From assembly GCF_030867095.1 (NCBI RefSeq), contig NC_081824.1:142939433-143003432 (forward strand): a DNA stretch of 64,000 bases, read 5' to 3'. The DNA comes from Alligator mississippiensis. Taxonomy: Eukaryota > Chordata > Crocodylia > Alligatoridae. The notes under the pieces were generated by a model. That model ran no database searches. It had not been told where the DNA came from and saw nothing but the letters and a program-made list of their open reading frames with translations. Made by a program: the position numbers and the translations under genes. Positions 23,966 through 35,902 of this stretch are shown piece by piece (the stretch's first letter is position 1; each line of letters begins with the position of its first letter).

Positions 23966-26565
23966 CTAATCAGTTTGACTAAGGACTCTACAGACTGGCC
24001 CTTAAAATAGGAACATGTTTCTTAATTCTAACACCCAATGGTACAGGCAAACTGAATTCAAACTCTTTTGTGTACTAGGAAATGAAGAGTTTACAGCAAA
24101 TATCTTGGCAAGTTTTGCCTTCTGGCATCAGGTCCATCTGACAGGGGAGCAGGGATCAGAGAGCCTGAGTAGAGATAAGGACATAAAAATATAATAGTGA
24201 CTTGAGAGATCTCTCTTTAGTGGGCACCATTCTCCACTTCCCATCTATTACTGGGGAATCTAAGCATATAACAGGCAAGCGAAGCAGGATAAAAACTAAC
24301 CGGATGGTGGTAGCAAAAGGGCCAATGAAACAACGGCTGCTCACTCCACAATGTGACAACAAGCAAACAGATGTATCTGAAAAACATACTTGAATTAGTA
24401 ACCAAGTTAAAGAAATCACTGTTAAATGCACTTCATTTTATCAAAGATTTTATGCTATGTTTAATTTTTTTGAGGTTGTTATTTAGCCTGGACAGTGAAG
24501 TGAAAATAGAATGGATCAGTTTTGTTTCACATCTGTTTCCAATCAGATTTTAGCTCTCAAAGTAGTCACACCTGGATTTGTAAACACTCCAAGAAATTCA
24601 TTTTCACATAAGTTTATTTTCAATTATGTAAACATTCATTTGGGACTTTATTGACCCCTCCCTCTGCTGCAGATTAATCTGAGGTTAGCTCTTTTCCACA
24701 GCATTATATTCTTTCTGCTAAACTACCTGCAGCATAACGATGGCACAGAATTATGACTACTATGTTATCCGCTATGCTTTTGCATCAACTTTATTATCCC
24801 TCACACACACTTTTCTCTCTCTCTTTTAAATCAAAAGTTAAATGTTAAACTAAGACTATCTGACAGCATTTCCTTCTGTAGTGTTACACTGAAAATGATG
24901 GATCCGTTTCCTATTACCTTGACATTTTGGTCAGAAGCCTGCTCAGGACAATTATACCATCAAGCAGTGAAAAGTAGGAAGAACAAGCTGCATCCTTGCA
25001 GTTCCTGTTACAAAGTGGCAAGATGGATCTAAAATTTTGATACCAAATAATAAATAAAAAGGTCAACCTACATAAACAACCTACATTACTGGGACTGCCT
25101 AGTGGTTTAAATTGTATATTAAAAAAAAAAAAGATGACATTTCAGAACCATTTGCCTACCAGTATGCCACTGGAACACTCCATTTCCTAACATTATCAAG
25201 TTCCCAGGTAGATCTTCCTGCTAAGGAGCTGTGCAGCTTCTACCTTCTATGGTATGTATGTGATTCAAAAGTCCTTGTCTCCTTTATTACACATCTTATA
25301 ACAGAGAGGATGACAAGAGCTTCTTGGAATCGTACCTCAGCTTACTGTATGCATTATGGACCCAGACTAAAGGCCATTAAAGTTACTGTAAAGATTCCCA
25401 TTGACTTCAACAGGTCTTGATAAGGACCTGTATTTTTCAGTATCCATCTAAATCAGCCATTCATAAAATGCACTGTAAAACCCATCTTTACTCCAAAAAG
25501 AGGTAAAAAGAAAAAACAAGTGTATTTGGGTGTTCAGTGTATCCATGAAATACAGTTTTTTAGATGTTCATAGCTCAGTCAAATAAAACAATGGACATCA
25601 GAACACTAAACAGTATGCTTCCATGATGGCTGCTTCCGAAACCAATTACATCTTATTTCCCTCAGTCCTTTCAGCCCTAGAACGTCACAAAAGAACAGAG
25701 ATGATCTAGGGAAAAAGTTTCCTCATCATACAAGCAAGCTTTCTTATTCTACAGATGTCCAAATTATCTTTGTTCAACTTTTCCAAATATAATTTGACTT
25801 CAGGCAGAGAAGTAAATTAAAATAGGGTGTTTAAATGGAAATACTTATGCAGCCTTAACTACAGTGGTTGCTATCCAATACAGAAAATGGAGGTTAGGCC
25901 ATAGAGGAAGAACAGAAGAACTATACAAAAGCCCTTGCATACCCCACTCTTCTGTGTCAATGGGATCCAATATATAGTCCATCCTTTACTTTAATGTTAT
26001 GAACCAGAGTCTGAGCTTTCATATCTATTGTATATAAGTGAAAAACCAGATTCATAGCTGATGTCATGTGGTATAGTTCCACCCAACTTTTCTAGTATCT
26101 TGACTTGCAAAGAAATACTTCTGAACACGAATTCACCATGAATTCATGTATCGTCTACCTGAGTTTGACATGCAGCTTTGAACAGCAGTTTGAGATATCT
26201 GATCTGCCCCATTCGCCGACATTGGGTGTTAGTTCTGAAATCTAATAATCTGCCTCCCACATCTTCCCCAAATGCCAAAAGACCCTGAATAACATCTACC
26301 CACAAACCCAGTCTTTCCTCAATCAGACCTTGCAACCATGCCATCTGCTAAATTCTGCCTTCATGGTAGGGACACTTTCCCTGGGCCAGCAGGGCTAGCT
26401 CCATCAGAGTGCAGTCAGCCTGCAGAGCTGGACATGTGCCTTTCTCTGAATATCCCATTGTTTTCAGTGAGTGGGAGTAGAAGAACAGCATTGTCCATAA
26501 GCATCCCATGAGGATGGAGAACTGGAAACAAACTGAACACAAGATAATAGAAATAACCTATATAT
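23966..26565. other. Unique sequence, nothing recognised
   Basis: No coding or repeat signature apart from an A12-type tract near 25119 and one palindromic module (TCCCATTGACTTCAACAGG, about 25387). Confidence 0.45.
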
Positions 26566-26569
26566 TTCT

Positions 26570-27729
26570 TCAACCTATATATTAACTTCAAAAAAGCCTT
26601 CAATCTGGTATCCCATGATCACCTCTTGGCAAAACTGGCCAACTGCGGCCTCAGGTCCACCACGATCTGCTGGCTGGGGAATTGGCTCCGTGGTCGGACT
26701 CAAAGGGTGGTGGTTGGCAGAAATCAATCGTCATGGTGCCCTGTGACCAGTGGGGTCCCCCAAGACTTTGTCCTTGGACCTATATTGTTCAACATTTTCA
26801 TTACTGATGTGGACATTGGAGTCAGAAGCGGACTGGCCAAGTTCACCAATGATACCAAACTCTGGAGTAAAGCATCCACACCTGAGGACAGGAGAGCGAT
26901 CCAGGCTGACCTTAACAGGCTCAGGAAATGGGCGGATGAGAACCTGATGGTGTTTAACACCGAAAAATGCAAGGTTCTCCACCTTGGGAGGAAAAACCTG
27001 CAGCATGCTTATAGGCTTGGCAGTGCTACGCTGGCTAGCACTACAGATGAAAGGGACTTGGGGGTCATGATTGGCCACAAGATGAACATGAGCCTTCAAT
27101 GTGATGCTGCTGCTAGTAAAGTGAGCAAAACACTGGCTTGCATCCATAGATGCTTCTCAAGCAAATCCCAGGACATCATTCTCCCATCGTACTCAGCCTT
27201 GGTGAGGCCGCAGCTGGAGTACTGTGTCCAGTTTTGGGCTCCACAATTCAAAAAGTATGTGGAGAAGCTTGAGAGAGTGCAGAGAAGAGCCACGTGCATG
27301 ATCAGAGTTCAGAAAAACAGACCTTACGACGACAGGCTGAGAGCTATGGGACTCTTCAGCCTGGAAAAGCACAGGCTCAGGGATGATCTGATGGCCACCT
27401 ATAAGTTTATCAGGGGTGTTCACCAGGATCTGAGGGAAACATCTGTTCACCAGAGCGCCCCAAGGGATGACAAGGTCGAACGGTTATAAACCCCTGCAAG
27501 ACCGTTTCAGGCTGGACATAAGGAAGAATTTCTTTACTGTTTGAACCCCCAAGGTCTGGAATAGCCTGCCATCGGAGGTGGTTCAAGCACCTACTTTGAA
27601 TGCCTTCAAGAGAAAATTGGATGCTTATCTTGCTGGGATCCTATGACCCCAGCTGACTTCCTGCCCTGGGGCAGGGGGCTGGACTCGATGATCTTCCGAG
27701 GTCCCTTCCAGCCCTAATGTCTATGAAAT
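26570..27729 (+). mobile_element. CR1 (copy A), 5' truncated
   Basis: It starts abruptly inside the RT domain at the (D/N)FKKAF motif and runs to the conserved 3' terminus (GGCTGGACTCGATGATCTTC ... CCAGCCCTAATGTCTATGAAAT). It is about 1.16 kb long. The 5' junction has a short repeated AACCTATATATT (26555 and 26572). It is the same subfamily as copies B and C and lies in opposite orientation to B about 21 kb away. Confidence 0.92.
26587..27624 (+). pseudogene. CR1 ORF2 reverse transcriptase fragment (copy A)
   Basis: The encoded segment covers the RT palm onward: FKKAFNLVSHD near 26587, the TSGVPQ box near 26740, and the position of the catalytic box near 26842, which reads FTND instead of FADD. 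That change removes a catalytic aspartate. QLEYCVQFWAPQF and the C-terminal RRLR/YKFIRG region follow. The frame is open from 26587 to 27489, then shifts near HQSAPRDD. A TGA also replaces a conserved arginine codon at FFTV-stop-TPKVW near 27540, as in copy B. It has no endonuclease and no N-terminal RT, so it is inactive. Confidence 0.9.
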
Positions 27730-27734
27730 TTCTT

Positions 27735-28262
27735 CTGTCACAAATGCTCCTATGGTAAGATGAGAGCCAAGACCTGGGGATGAATAGTAGACCTTGAATG
27801 GTTCTGGAGGGTCCAATTTCAAAATGGGCCTCATTAATGAAATTCATAGCTTGCCAACAGGCCTAGGCAGTAATATTGACACTTTCCTCAATTCTCTGGC
27901 TTAATATGCTAGAGGCAGCAGGCAACAAGATGGCACCATGGAGCAAGTATGGACTCTGAGATCAAGGCTTGGAGACCTTCTTTAATGGCCCCACCCACAT
28001 GCATACAGCTGATAGCTGCACCTGATGAGTGTTTGGTCATCCACTGGCATGTGTAGCATCCCTAATTACCTCTCCTTCTGCAGAATTTAAAAAAGCTCCC
28101 AATTAAATAGATTCCCCCTACAGACTAGAGTGTCATCACTAAAGACCACTAGAAAGGACTTAAGGTCTTTTTTGGCAAAGATGTAATGTTAGCAATTTAA
28201 ATGCTGAGAAAGGTCAGAACAGCAACTTAGCTTTCTGGAATAGTAATAGTGGAGGACTCATC
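27735..28262. other. Unique spacer between CR1 copies A and D
   Basis: Nothing recognised. Confidence 0.5.
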
Positions 28263-28264
28263 CC

Positions 28265-29250
28265 ATTCTCATAAATAAATTAAGAGGCTGTGACATAGAT
28301 GTTTACACGGTCTGGTGGGTGGCAACTTGGCTTAGTGGTTGCACCCAGAGAGTGGTAGTAGACAAGTCGGTATCAACCCGGAAGGATGTGGGTAGTGGGG
28401 TCCTGCATGGTTCAGTCCTTGGACCAGTACTCTTCAATATCTTCTTCAGTGACTTGGATGTGGGTGTGAAGTGTATTCCATCCAAATTTGTGGACGATAC
28501 TAAATTGTGGGGTGAAGTGCACACTCCAGAGGGTAGGGAACAACTGCAGGCAGACCTGGACAGGTTAGAAAAGTGGGCAATACACAAGAGGATGCAGTAC
28601 AAAAAAGGACAAGTACAGAGTGCTGCACCTAGGGCGCAAAAATATCCAGCACACCAACTGGCTAGGAAGTGATCCTCTCAGCAGCTCAGAAGCAGAAAGG
28701 GATCTCAGGGTCATAGTGGACTCCAAGATGAACATGAGTTGTCAGTGTGACAAAATCAGCAGCAAAGCTAACTGCACTTTATCATGCAGCAGCAGATGCA
28801 TGACAAATAGAACCAAGGAGGTGATACTTCCCCTCTGTGTGGCATTGGTCAGACTGCAATTGGAATACCCTGTCCAGGAAAGACTGAGGGACCTGGACCT
28901 CTTTAGCCTCCACAAGAGAAGGCTGAGAGGTGATCGTGTGGCCACCTACAAATTTGTTAGGGGGGCGCAGCAAGGGATCAGAGATACTCTGTTCATTAGG
29001 GCACCTCTTAGGGTAACAAGGAACAATGGCCACAAACTGACAGAGTGCACATTTAGGCTAGATATCAGGAAAAACTTCAGGGTAAGGGTGGCCAAAATTT
29101 GGAATGAGCTTCCAAAGGAGGTGGTACTCTCCCCTACCTTGGGGGTCTTTAAGAGAAGGCTGGATAGACATCTGACTGAGGTCATCTGACCCCAGCACTC
29201 TTTCCTGCCTAGGCAGGGGTCAGACTCGATGACCCCTTTTCCCAAGCCCT
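28265..29250 (+). mobile_element. CR1 (copy D), 5' truncated, second subfamily
   Basis: It starts at ILINKL just after the FxKAF region and runs to CCTGCCTAGGCAGGGGTC AGACTCGATGACCC near 29234, a CR1 3' UTR lacking its last bases. Its protein (SDLDVGV...KFVDDTKLWG, RCMTNRTKEV) groups with copies E and F rather than with A and B. Confidence 0.88.
28268..29189 (+). pseudogene. CR1 ORF2 RT remnant (copy D)
   Basis: RT palm to C-terminus is present: TQRVVVDK, VLGPVLFNIF, catalytic-type FVDD near 28487-28498, then a frameshift near 28610 at the CKVLHLGRKN position. The frame then continues with ERDLRVIVDSKMNMS, VRLQLEYPVQ, a deletion of roughly 40 codons that joins VQ directly to [19 protein letters not shown], and the tail to HLTEVI at 29189. 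The QFWAPHFK and VQRRA landmarks are missing because of that deletion. Non-functional. Confidence 0.88.
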
Positions 29251-29254
29251 TCAA

Positions 29255-30205
29255 GGAAGCTTCAGGGGGGCCTAATTTGGATGAGGGTGTGGAGAGCACC
29301 CTCTCCAAGTTCACAGATGATACCAAGTTATGGGGCAAAGTTAACACACCAGAGGGTAGGGAGAAGATACAGGCTGATCTGGACAGGTTGGATCAATGGG
29401 CGGAACGAAATAGGATGCAATGCAACAAAGATAAATGTAAGGTACTCCACCTAGGAAGGAGGAATCTCCAGCACACCTATAGGTTGGGGGATGACCTCCT
29501 CAGCCTCTATAGGTTGAAGGATGACCTCCTCAGAGGGATCTTGGAGTCATACTTGACTCCAAGATGAACATGAGCCAGCAGTGTAATGTGGCTATCAACA
29601 AGGCCAATCGCACCTTGTCGTGTATTAGCAAATGCATGACCAACAGATCAAGGGAGGTGATGCTCCCCCTCTACTCCAACTGTGGCCTGACCAGTACCGC
29701 ATAATGTGTCCAGTTTTGGGCGCCACACTTCAAGAGGGACACGGAGAATCTGGAGAGGGTTCAGAGGAGGGCCACTCACATAATTAGTGGCCTTCATGAA
29801 AGACCCTACGAGGGGAGGTTGAGAGAGCTGGATCTTTTCAGCCTTCACAAGAGATGTCTGAGGGAGACCTTGTAGCCGCCTATAAGTTTATCAAGGGAGA
29901 ACAACAGGGAATTGGAGATGCGTTATTTACCAGAGCACCCCTAGGAGTAACTAGGAATAATGGCTGCAAACTAGTGTAGAGTAGATTTAGGTTAGACATT
30001 AGAAAGAAATTTTTTGTTTAAGGTGGCCAGAATCTGGAATGGGCTTCCAAGAGAGGTGGTGCTATCACCTAACTTGGAGGTTTTCAAGAGGAGGCTTGAT
30101 AGTCACCTGGCTGGGGTCATCTGACCTCGGTCCTCTTTCCTGCCAGGGGCAGGGGGTCGGACATGATGATCCTTTATGGTCCCTTCCGACTCTACAATCT
30201 ATGAA
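29255..30205 (+). mobile_element. CR1 (copy E), head-to-tail behind copy D
   Basis: CR1 sequence restarts near 29268 at the LDEGVESTLSKFTDDTKLWG region and runs to a 3' end with GGGGTCGGACATGATGATCC and a terminal CTACAATCTATGAATC near 30205. It has the same strand and subfamily as D. The frame is broken beyond about 29550 with several stops. A 30-bp in-frame tandem duplication is present at about 29474-29533. Confidence 0.88.
29268..30110 (+). pseudogene. CR1 ORF2 RT remnant (copy E)
   Basis: It begins within the palm, with FTDD at 29310-29321 in place of the usual FADD. It continues DLDRLDQWAERNRMQCNKDKC and KVLHLGRRNLQHTYRLG, and then carries a ten-codon duplication (LLSLYRLKDD type). Frames break soon after. 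Later pieces ([20 protein letters not shown], YKFIKG-like) are recognisable but scattered among stops. Inactive. Confidence 0.82.
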
Positions 30206-30355
30206 TCTCCCAGTAGGACCTCCACTTTCAGAAGCCCTTAACTAACCAAAGGGGACTCCCCTCCCCCTCCCCTGTAGGAATCCTTTTCCCCTGCAACTCA
30301 TGCTCCCAGGCCTGGAGGGTGGCTCTTGTCCTCTGTGCCAAGTTGTTCTCTTACC

Positions 30356-30852
30356 TGTGGTGGACTTCGGAGGTAACTGTCCCCCATGTCTCGGACGGCT
30401 AAAGCCGACTCAAAGTGATTCAATAATTACTCGTTCGTCGGGGCAGGCTGGTGAATAGAGAGGCCGAGAAAGCTTTATGGTTGTAAAACTTTACTTACGT
30501 CGCTTGCTGTTGCGACGAAAAACGGTCCAGTCGTCTGAACAACCACGTTAGCTGGCAGGGCTCAGGCCAGCATGTCCGTCTACAAATCGGGCCGGCAGGG
30601 AAAGGGATACGTCTGGGATTGCACTCGGCAACAGGGAGACGAATCGATAGGTGATCAGGCTATCAATTAGCTCAGCCATGAGTCAGATCTCTTCAGAAGC
30701 ACTCTGCAGCATGCTTAAAGTTCTCCGACTTGGGCGGAAGTCGCGCTAATTTTTAAACGGCCAGCAAGCCAATTACTAGCTGCCACGTGTGCATAATTTA
30801 GAACTGGCCAATAGCGGGACATAAATTTACATCCAAATGGCGGGAACTCTCT
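30356..30852 (-). mobile_element. CpG-dense LTR-like block (candidate solo LTR)
   Basis: About 500 bp with CpG density far above the surroundings (GTCGCTTGCTGTTGCGACG, CGTTCGTCGGGGC). On the minus strand the order is a CCAAT-type box (30806-30814 as GGCCAATAG on plus), an E box CACGTG (30784-30789), a TATA-like TTTAAAAATT (about 30748-30757) and, some 280 bp on, CATAAAG. The minus-strand end is CCACCACA, a TG...CA-type terminus. This layout fits a retroviral-type LTR on the minus strand. No reading frame, primer-binding site or target duplication was found. A CpG-island promoter is the alternative. Confidence 0.45.
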
Positions 30853-30869
30853 TGCACCGGGGTTTTCTG

Positions 30870-31745
30870 CAGCAACAGAAAGCCTTTACCTTTGCAAGAG
30901 GCTCTCGTGTGGCAGGAAAATTCTACCGTGCCAAGGCACCAAAACCACTGGGTTGTGACACCCCAGAATGGGGCTCTGCTATGCAGGGCTTCTGGGGTAT
31001 CTGGCTCAGCCCTGTCTGCTGGCTCAGTAGCCCGAGCACCATCTGGCTCCCTGGTCCCAACCTTTTGCTATGGATTGGAGGCCCAGGCTGCCTTATGCAG
31101 CAGCGGGGATTGGTCCGCTCCCAGACCCTCTGTGCAGCACCTCTTGCACTGAGCTCCCAGCCTTGTGCCAGGGGTTGGGGACCTGAGCTGCCCAAGGGGC
31201 TCCAAAGATCCTGCTCCATGCACCGGCCCATGCACTGTGTCTCTGGCTGAATGCCACAGGTTGCAGACCCGAGCCACCTTGCGCAGCTCCCAGGGTCTAG
31301 ACACCATGCGCTGTGCTGCGTACCAAGAGCCTAGCTGCTGGAGCCATCTGCCATTCCCTGCTGACAGAAGTCTTCAGGGGCTCTCATGGACTACTGCTTT
31401 GCCCTGCTGAGCAGCTCTCCTCAGCTCTTCTAAGCCCCACTCTTCTCCGTCCCTGATGTGTCTCCCCACATACTGGGCATGCAGCTCCTTTTCTTCTCTT
31501 TGGGAGGCTCTGCCCCAAAATTCTGCTGGACCGGCAGAGTGCAGTCTTGAACCAGTCTGAGGCTTCTTTCCTTTTTTTTTCTCTCTCTCTTTGCCCAAAG
31601 CAGGGGCAGGGCAAGCCCCTCTCAACAGTTACCCAATTGGTGGATGGGCTCCACCAACCACGAAGAGGATTCTCTGAGCCCAGACATGCTGGGCAAAATC
31701 AGTACATTCACTACAGTCAAAACATCTGAAAGGCATTGTCTGAAA
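30870..31745 (-). mobile_element. LTR-like repeat, copy A (partner of 54.36-55.44 kb)
   Basis: Read on the minus strand it matches the plus-strand copy at 54.4 kb in order: the inverted repeat TTGGTGGA..TCCACCAA (31637-31644 and 31650-31657 on plus), GACTGCACTCTGCCGG against GAAAACTGCAAGCTGTC, and AAAAGGAGCTGCATGCCCAG against AAAAGGAGCTGCATACCCAG. A GC-rich downstream region with GGGAGCTG/GCAGCCTG words follows. Here the TATA box has decayed to AGAAAAG. Overlapping open frames are GC-driven and carry no domain. Confidence 0.6.
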
Positions 31746-34560
31746 ACAAAGTAGCTAAGGAGAGCACGAGGTTAGGAAATAGACATCTTTAGGTATCAAC
31801 ATGGAAGTTCTTATCTATTCCTGGGATGCTCATAATCTGCATACATGGGCATACAGGAAATGGCATCCCTTTGACATGGGTGGAAGGTGACATTGTTACA
31901 TCAAACCAGGTCTGATTTAATAAGGTTCACAGATGCTTTCAGTACTTTGAAGAGAATTTAAAATTGGTGAGACAGAAACTCCTATGATTAAATTGCAAGT
32001 TATGAGACTGTAACAGGAATGTCTGGCCCCTTAAGGTAGGTGAACAGTCTTGGAGTAGAAGCCCAGCTGTAGGTGATTAGCTGACAATTAGAAGCCCAAG
32101 GAGAGAAAGTGCAAGGAGTTTGAGTTAGGGGAAGGAGCCATCTGAAACCCAGCAGAGCTCGCTTCTAGGGAAGGCCAGAGTTAAAGGGCTCTCTCCTGCC
32201 ATCTGGAAAAAGGCTAAAGGTTTACTGTACTCATTTATTCATTGTTTTGTGTTATGAGAACTGGCTGAGGGGCTCTCAATGGAGCAAAGCTAGACAGCAA
32301 GGCTGCAGATTCCCAAGTCTGCTTATGGACTATTGTTTGGATGGTCTAAAGGACTCTTGAGGAGGCAAAGCCTGCCTGCATGGCAGCAGACACGCCAATC
32401 CTCTTACAAAAAACTTACTGTACTTCCTTTATCATTAGTTATTTGTCTCATAACTCTTCTCTCTTTGGGCTACTTCTGTAAGTGTCAGACACTGTGCAGC
32501 TGACTATTCCTTCTCTATACCAACTTGGAAACAAAACAACAACAAAAGACATTGGCCAAATACTTTTGATTCATTTCCTCCTCTTATTTTAAAAAAGGAA
32601 AGCTAACTTTTAACTGGGAGGGGTAAAAGGAAAGGAGGAAGTCAAAGAACAAATCAATTTTTAGGAAGCAGTGTGTTGTACAGTTAGATAACTATATTTT
32701 CCTTCTTTCTCCAATAGTTTGGCTATGGAAAAGCATATCACTTGTTATATGGAACATAAACTATATAGTCAGACTTGGCTTGGTAGTGTTGTAACTATCT
32801 ATACCCCTTCAATGAGTCCAGGTAAAAAGATGATTTAATCTATCTATAGAAATTGAATTGACCTCTAGTGTGACTATAAATCAGAGTGAAATAAAAAAGG
32901 ACAGAGGAGAAGCCAGGATGCAACAATCTTTCTTTGGGAAGAGAAAATGTTATGCAAGTGTTCTCAGTGCTCTTACATTCTTTGGCTGGATAATCTTCTA
33001 ACTAAAATACCCATTGGACATTCACAGAATGGACTGTCTCTGTGTTGGGATACCACCCAACACAAACATGTTGTGATCCAGAGTGAGACCTTGAAATCCT
33101 ACTGTGATAAAAACAAATTATACTTATGCATGCGCACAAACCTCCAGTACATCTGAAACTCTTCCCTCTGGCTCTCTCATTCAAAGTTGTTGACTTGAGT
33201 GACTTATAGCACAGCTATATTTTATTAGAATTGTTGCTGTGAGATTACAAAGTAATCGAAAATGTTTAAAAGTCAATTCCATAGCAGAGCTGGGGGAGGG
33301 GACTTCATATCCAATAAGAACTTTAAATAATTTCTGTATAAACTATATTACTAAAAATGTATTTAAAAGAAAAAGCAATATCCTTGTGACAAAAGATACA
33401 TAAAGACACAAATTTCCTGAATGTTTTAAACTCAAGGGCTTAAAAAGAAAAAAAATCATCACATGCTGCAAACTTATTTACCATACTGCTGGGGGTTAGC
33501 TTGCTACTCAGAGCAGAAACATATCCACATGGGAAGCAGAAGTAGATACCTGCCTTACAGTTACAGTGGTTCTCCGAGGCATGTGATCCACATATATTCT
33601 CCTTCTGGTATGCATACACCCTCAGCATTCAAGTTCATATTCTTTTGGCCAGTAGTGTCCACTGGGAGCCATGTCTATGTCTTGGGGCTCAAATCCCCAT
33701 TCAACATTTCAGAAGGTAAAGAGCACTTTCACAGCATTTGAGTCAATTGTGTGGTTTTTAGTTCCTACTCCCCCCGCCCAGGACAGCATGTAACTTTGTA
33801 TACATTGCAGAAAAAGCAAAGAAAGACCTTCCCACCTTTTAACCCAGTAGGTTAAGGCATTTGCCAAAATGGCTGCCATGTATATCTCCAACCTTGAAAC
33901 TTTCTTCAATAATAAAGCAAGAGTTTTGTAGAGAATTCTCTCTCTCTCACTTGTGGGTCTATTTAGTGCTAATAACAGCACTATCTAATCCAAGCAGAAA
34001 GTCTGCTATGAAATGACCTGATCTTTCACCCTGTTCTCAAAACTTATGAACAATCTGTAAAGCAGCCCTGTAATCCTTTAGTTTTACCTATGTAAAAAGA
34101 GAACATCCTAAGAACACATAGATAATGACGCAAACTGTGCCTTTGTTGAAATGGAGTTTTGGAAAAGACACTGGTAGGTAACGGTTTTGATGAAAGTCAC
34201 ACTGTCTCTGGTACAAACTACAGGTGAGGTCTTAAGTACAAGCACATGCTGCGCAGATTTCTGCTTTGCTGCCAATATACATGCATAGAAGTGACGCACA
34301 GTTTTTAGGTGTCTAAGTCATACAGCACTTCACGTCACATAAGAGCCCAAATCATAAGAAGATATCTCAAGTTCTTACATGGCTACATTTTCACTCTATG
34401 TGTTAATCTTACTGTGCATGCTCAAATGCAACTCAGTACTTGCCATGGAGGCACCCAACTGTATTGCAAGTCAGCATCACCGTGAACACAAAGAAATAGT
34501 GCACGAGTCCCAAAATGATAGACACCCAAAATCCACACCTAGTGACTGACAGTGAACAAA
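31745..34560. other. Mostly unique sequence; 31.99-32.4 kb looks repeat-derived
   Basis: 31990-32400 is GC-richer (GGCTGAGGGGCTCTCAATGG, AGGAGGCAAAGCCTGCC) and may be a retroelement fragment, but I cannot name it. The rest is AT-rich, non-coding and featureless. Confidence 0.35.
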
Positions 34561-34584
34561 GAGCAGTGTCATGTTGCCAACTTT

Positions 34585-34700
34585 TGCTGAGTACCCTAAT
34601 GATTAAGATACCAGCTCAGAACATGGGAGGCCCAAGTTGTAGTTCCACCTCCTTGTATGTTAATTTGAACCCTGACTTGCCAGCTCTCATGGAAGACAAT
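34585..34700 (+). repeat. tRNA-derived SINE remnant
   Basis: CTAATGATTAAGATACCAGC followed by ACATGGGAGGCCCAAGTTGT and AGTTCC matches the tRNA-like A-box/B-box spacing of amniote tRNA-SINEs. Confidence 0.55.
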
Positions 34701-34789
34701 CACCAGATGATCAAAGGACAAAGGCAAAACAAGACTGAGAACACCTTTCTGTTGCAGCTGGGTCATGACCGAGAAGGGGTCTACCTAAA

Positions 34790-35200
34790 TCACAGGGGTA
34801 CTGACCAATTTTTGCCGGTTCATCGTGGCTTAAATTTCTAATTCTGAGCCATTTCATGGGGGCCCCCACCCCTCAGTGCTGATTGGCAGAGACGCCTTGG
34901 GAGAGGAGGGACAAAGGGGCAGCCACCATCTTGATTGCTGGCTGCTTTTTGTGTGGCCCCATCCCTCAGCACTGATTGAAGTGCCCTCAGGTGGGGAGGG
35001 AGGGAGGAAGGAAGGGAGGGGAGAGGGACAGGGACAAGAGAATGGTGGCCAACTTTTCTGCTGCCCTTTGTGCTGCCCTGCCAGCCAACACCTTCCCCAT
35101 CTGGCAGCGAGGACTGTTGGCTCCCACTGGGGAGCCAGCATTTTATTTTTATTAATTTTTTTTTTTTTGATTTTTCAGACAATCACAGATTTTGTGTTTT
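34790..35200. repeat. GC-rich repeat related to the 40.1-kb hAT-like element
   Basis: CCCCTCAGTGCTGATTGGC and CCCTCAGCACTGATTG match, on the opposite strand, the CCAATCAGCAGTGAGGG words of the element at 40113-40487. A GGGAGGGAGGAAGGAAGGG purine tract and a T12 tract follow. Ends are not resolved. Confidence 0.4.
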
Positions 35201-35204
35201 CTGG

Positions 35205-35900
35205 GAAATGGATGCAACTTCAATTTATGTAGGGCCTCAATTACTAGGCAACCAAGATAGAAACCATTATAGGGATAGACGGAGCACAAATAAGAGGGAA
35301 CCTGACTCAACAGCTCAGGCAGGTCGATATGACCCTGGCAAGGAGGAGTGAGGCCTCGTCTCCAATACCATTTGCACATTCTTTATTATGGGCTTGTTGG
35401 GAAAACAGCATTAATAGCATCAGGGACAGAGAGTAGGTTTTTTCACATGGTATTCCACCCTGAAACTGCCTCTCAGTTGGGATGGAATAGGCAACCAGAC
35501 TGTACTCTTTGGAAAGATTTCTGGTGGCAGTTCTCATTACGGTATTTCTTCATGCAGAAAAGGCCTCTTGGAAGACATGATCCAAATCCCTGATAGGAAA
35601 GAGGGTGTGCCTGCGTTTGAAAAGAACACCTGATGGACTGGTAGCAGCAAAACTCAAACCTTTTAACTTTCCTTTTAGAAAAAGAAAGCTCATGTGTGCA
35701 CATCACTCAACATTCTCCAGCTCTGTGTCACCAGTCCCTCATCCCCCACTACCTTGGAGGATACCAAGTAACTCCCTTGTCAAATCTCTCCTTAACTCAC
35801 ATTTCCCCTCTGACTTCCCAACACACAGCCAGCTTGCACAGAAGGCCAGAGTGGGCATACCAATGAGTGATGATTGATTTTGTTTTCAGGTCAGCCTGGC
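35205..35900. other. Unique sequence, nothing recognised
   Basis: Short open frames have no recognisable domain. Confidence 0.45.
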
Positions 35901-35902
35901 CA

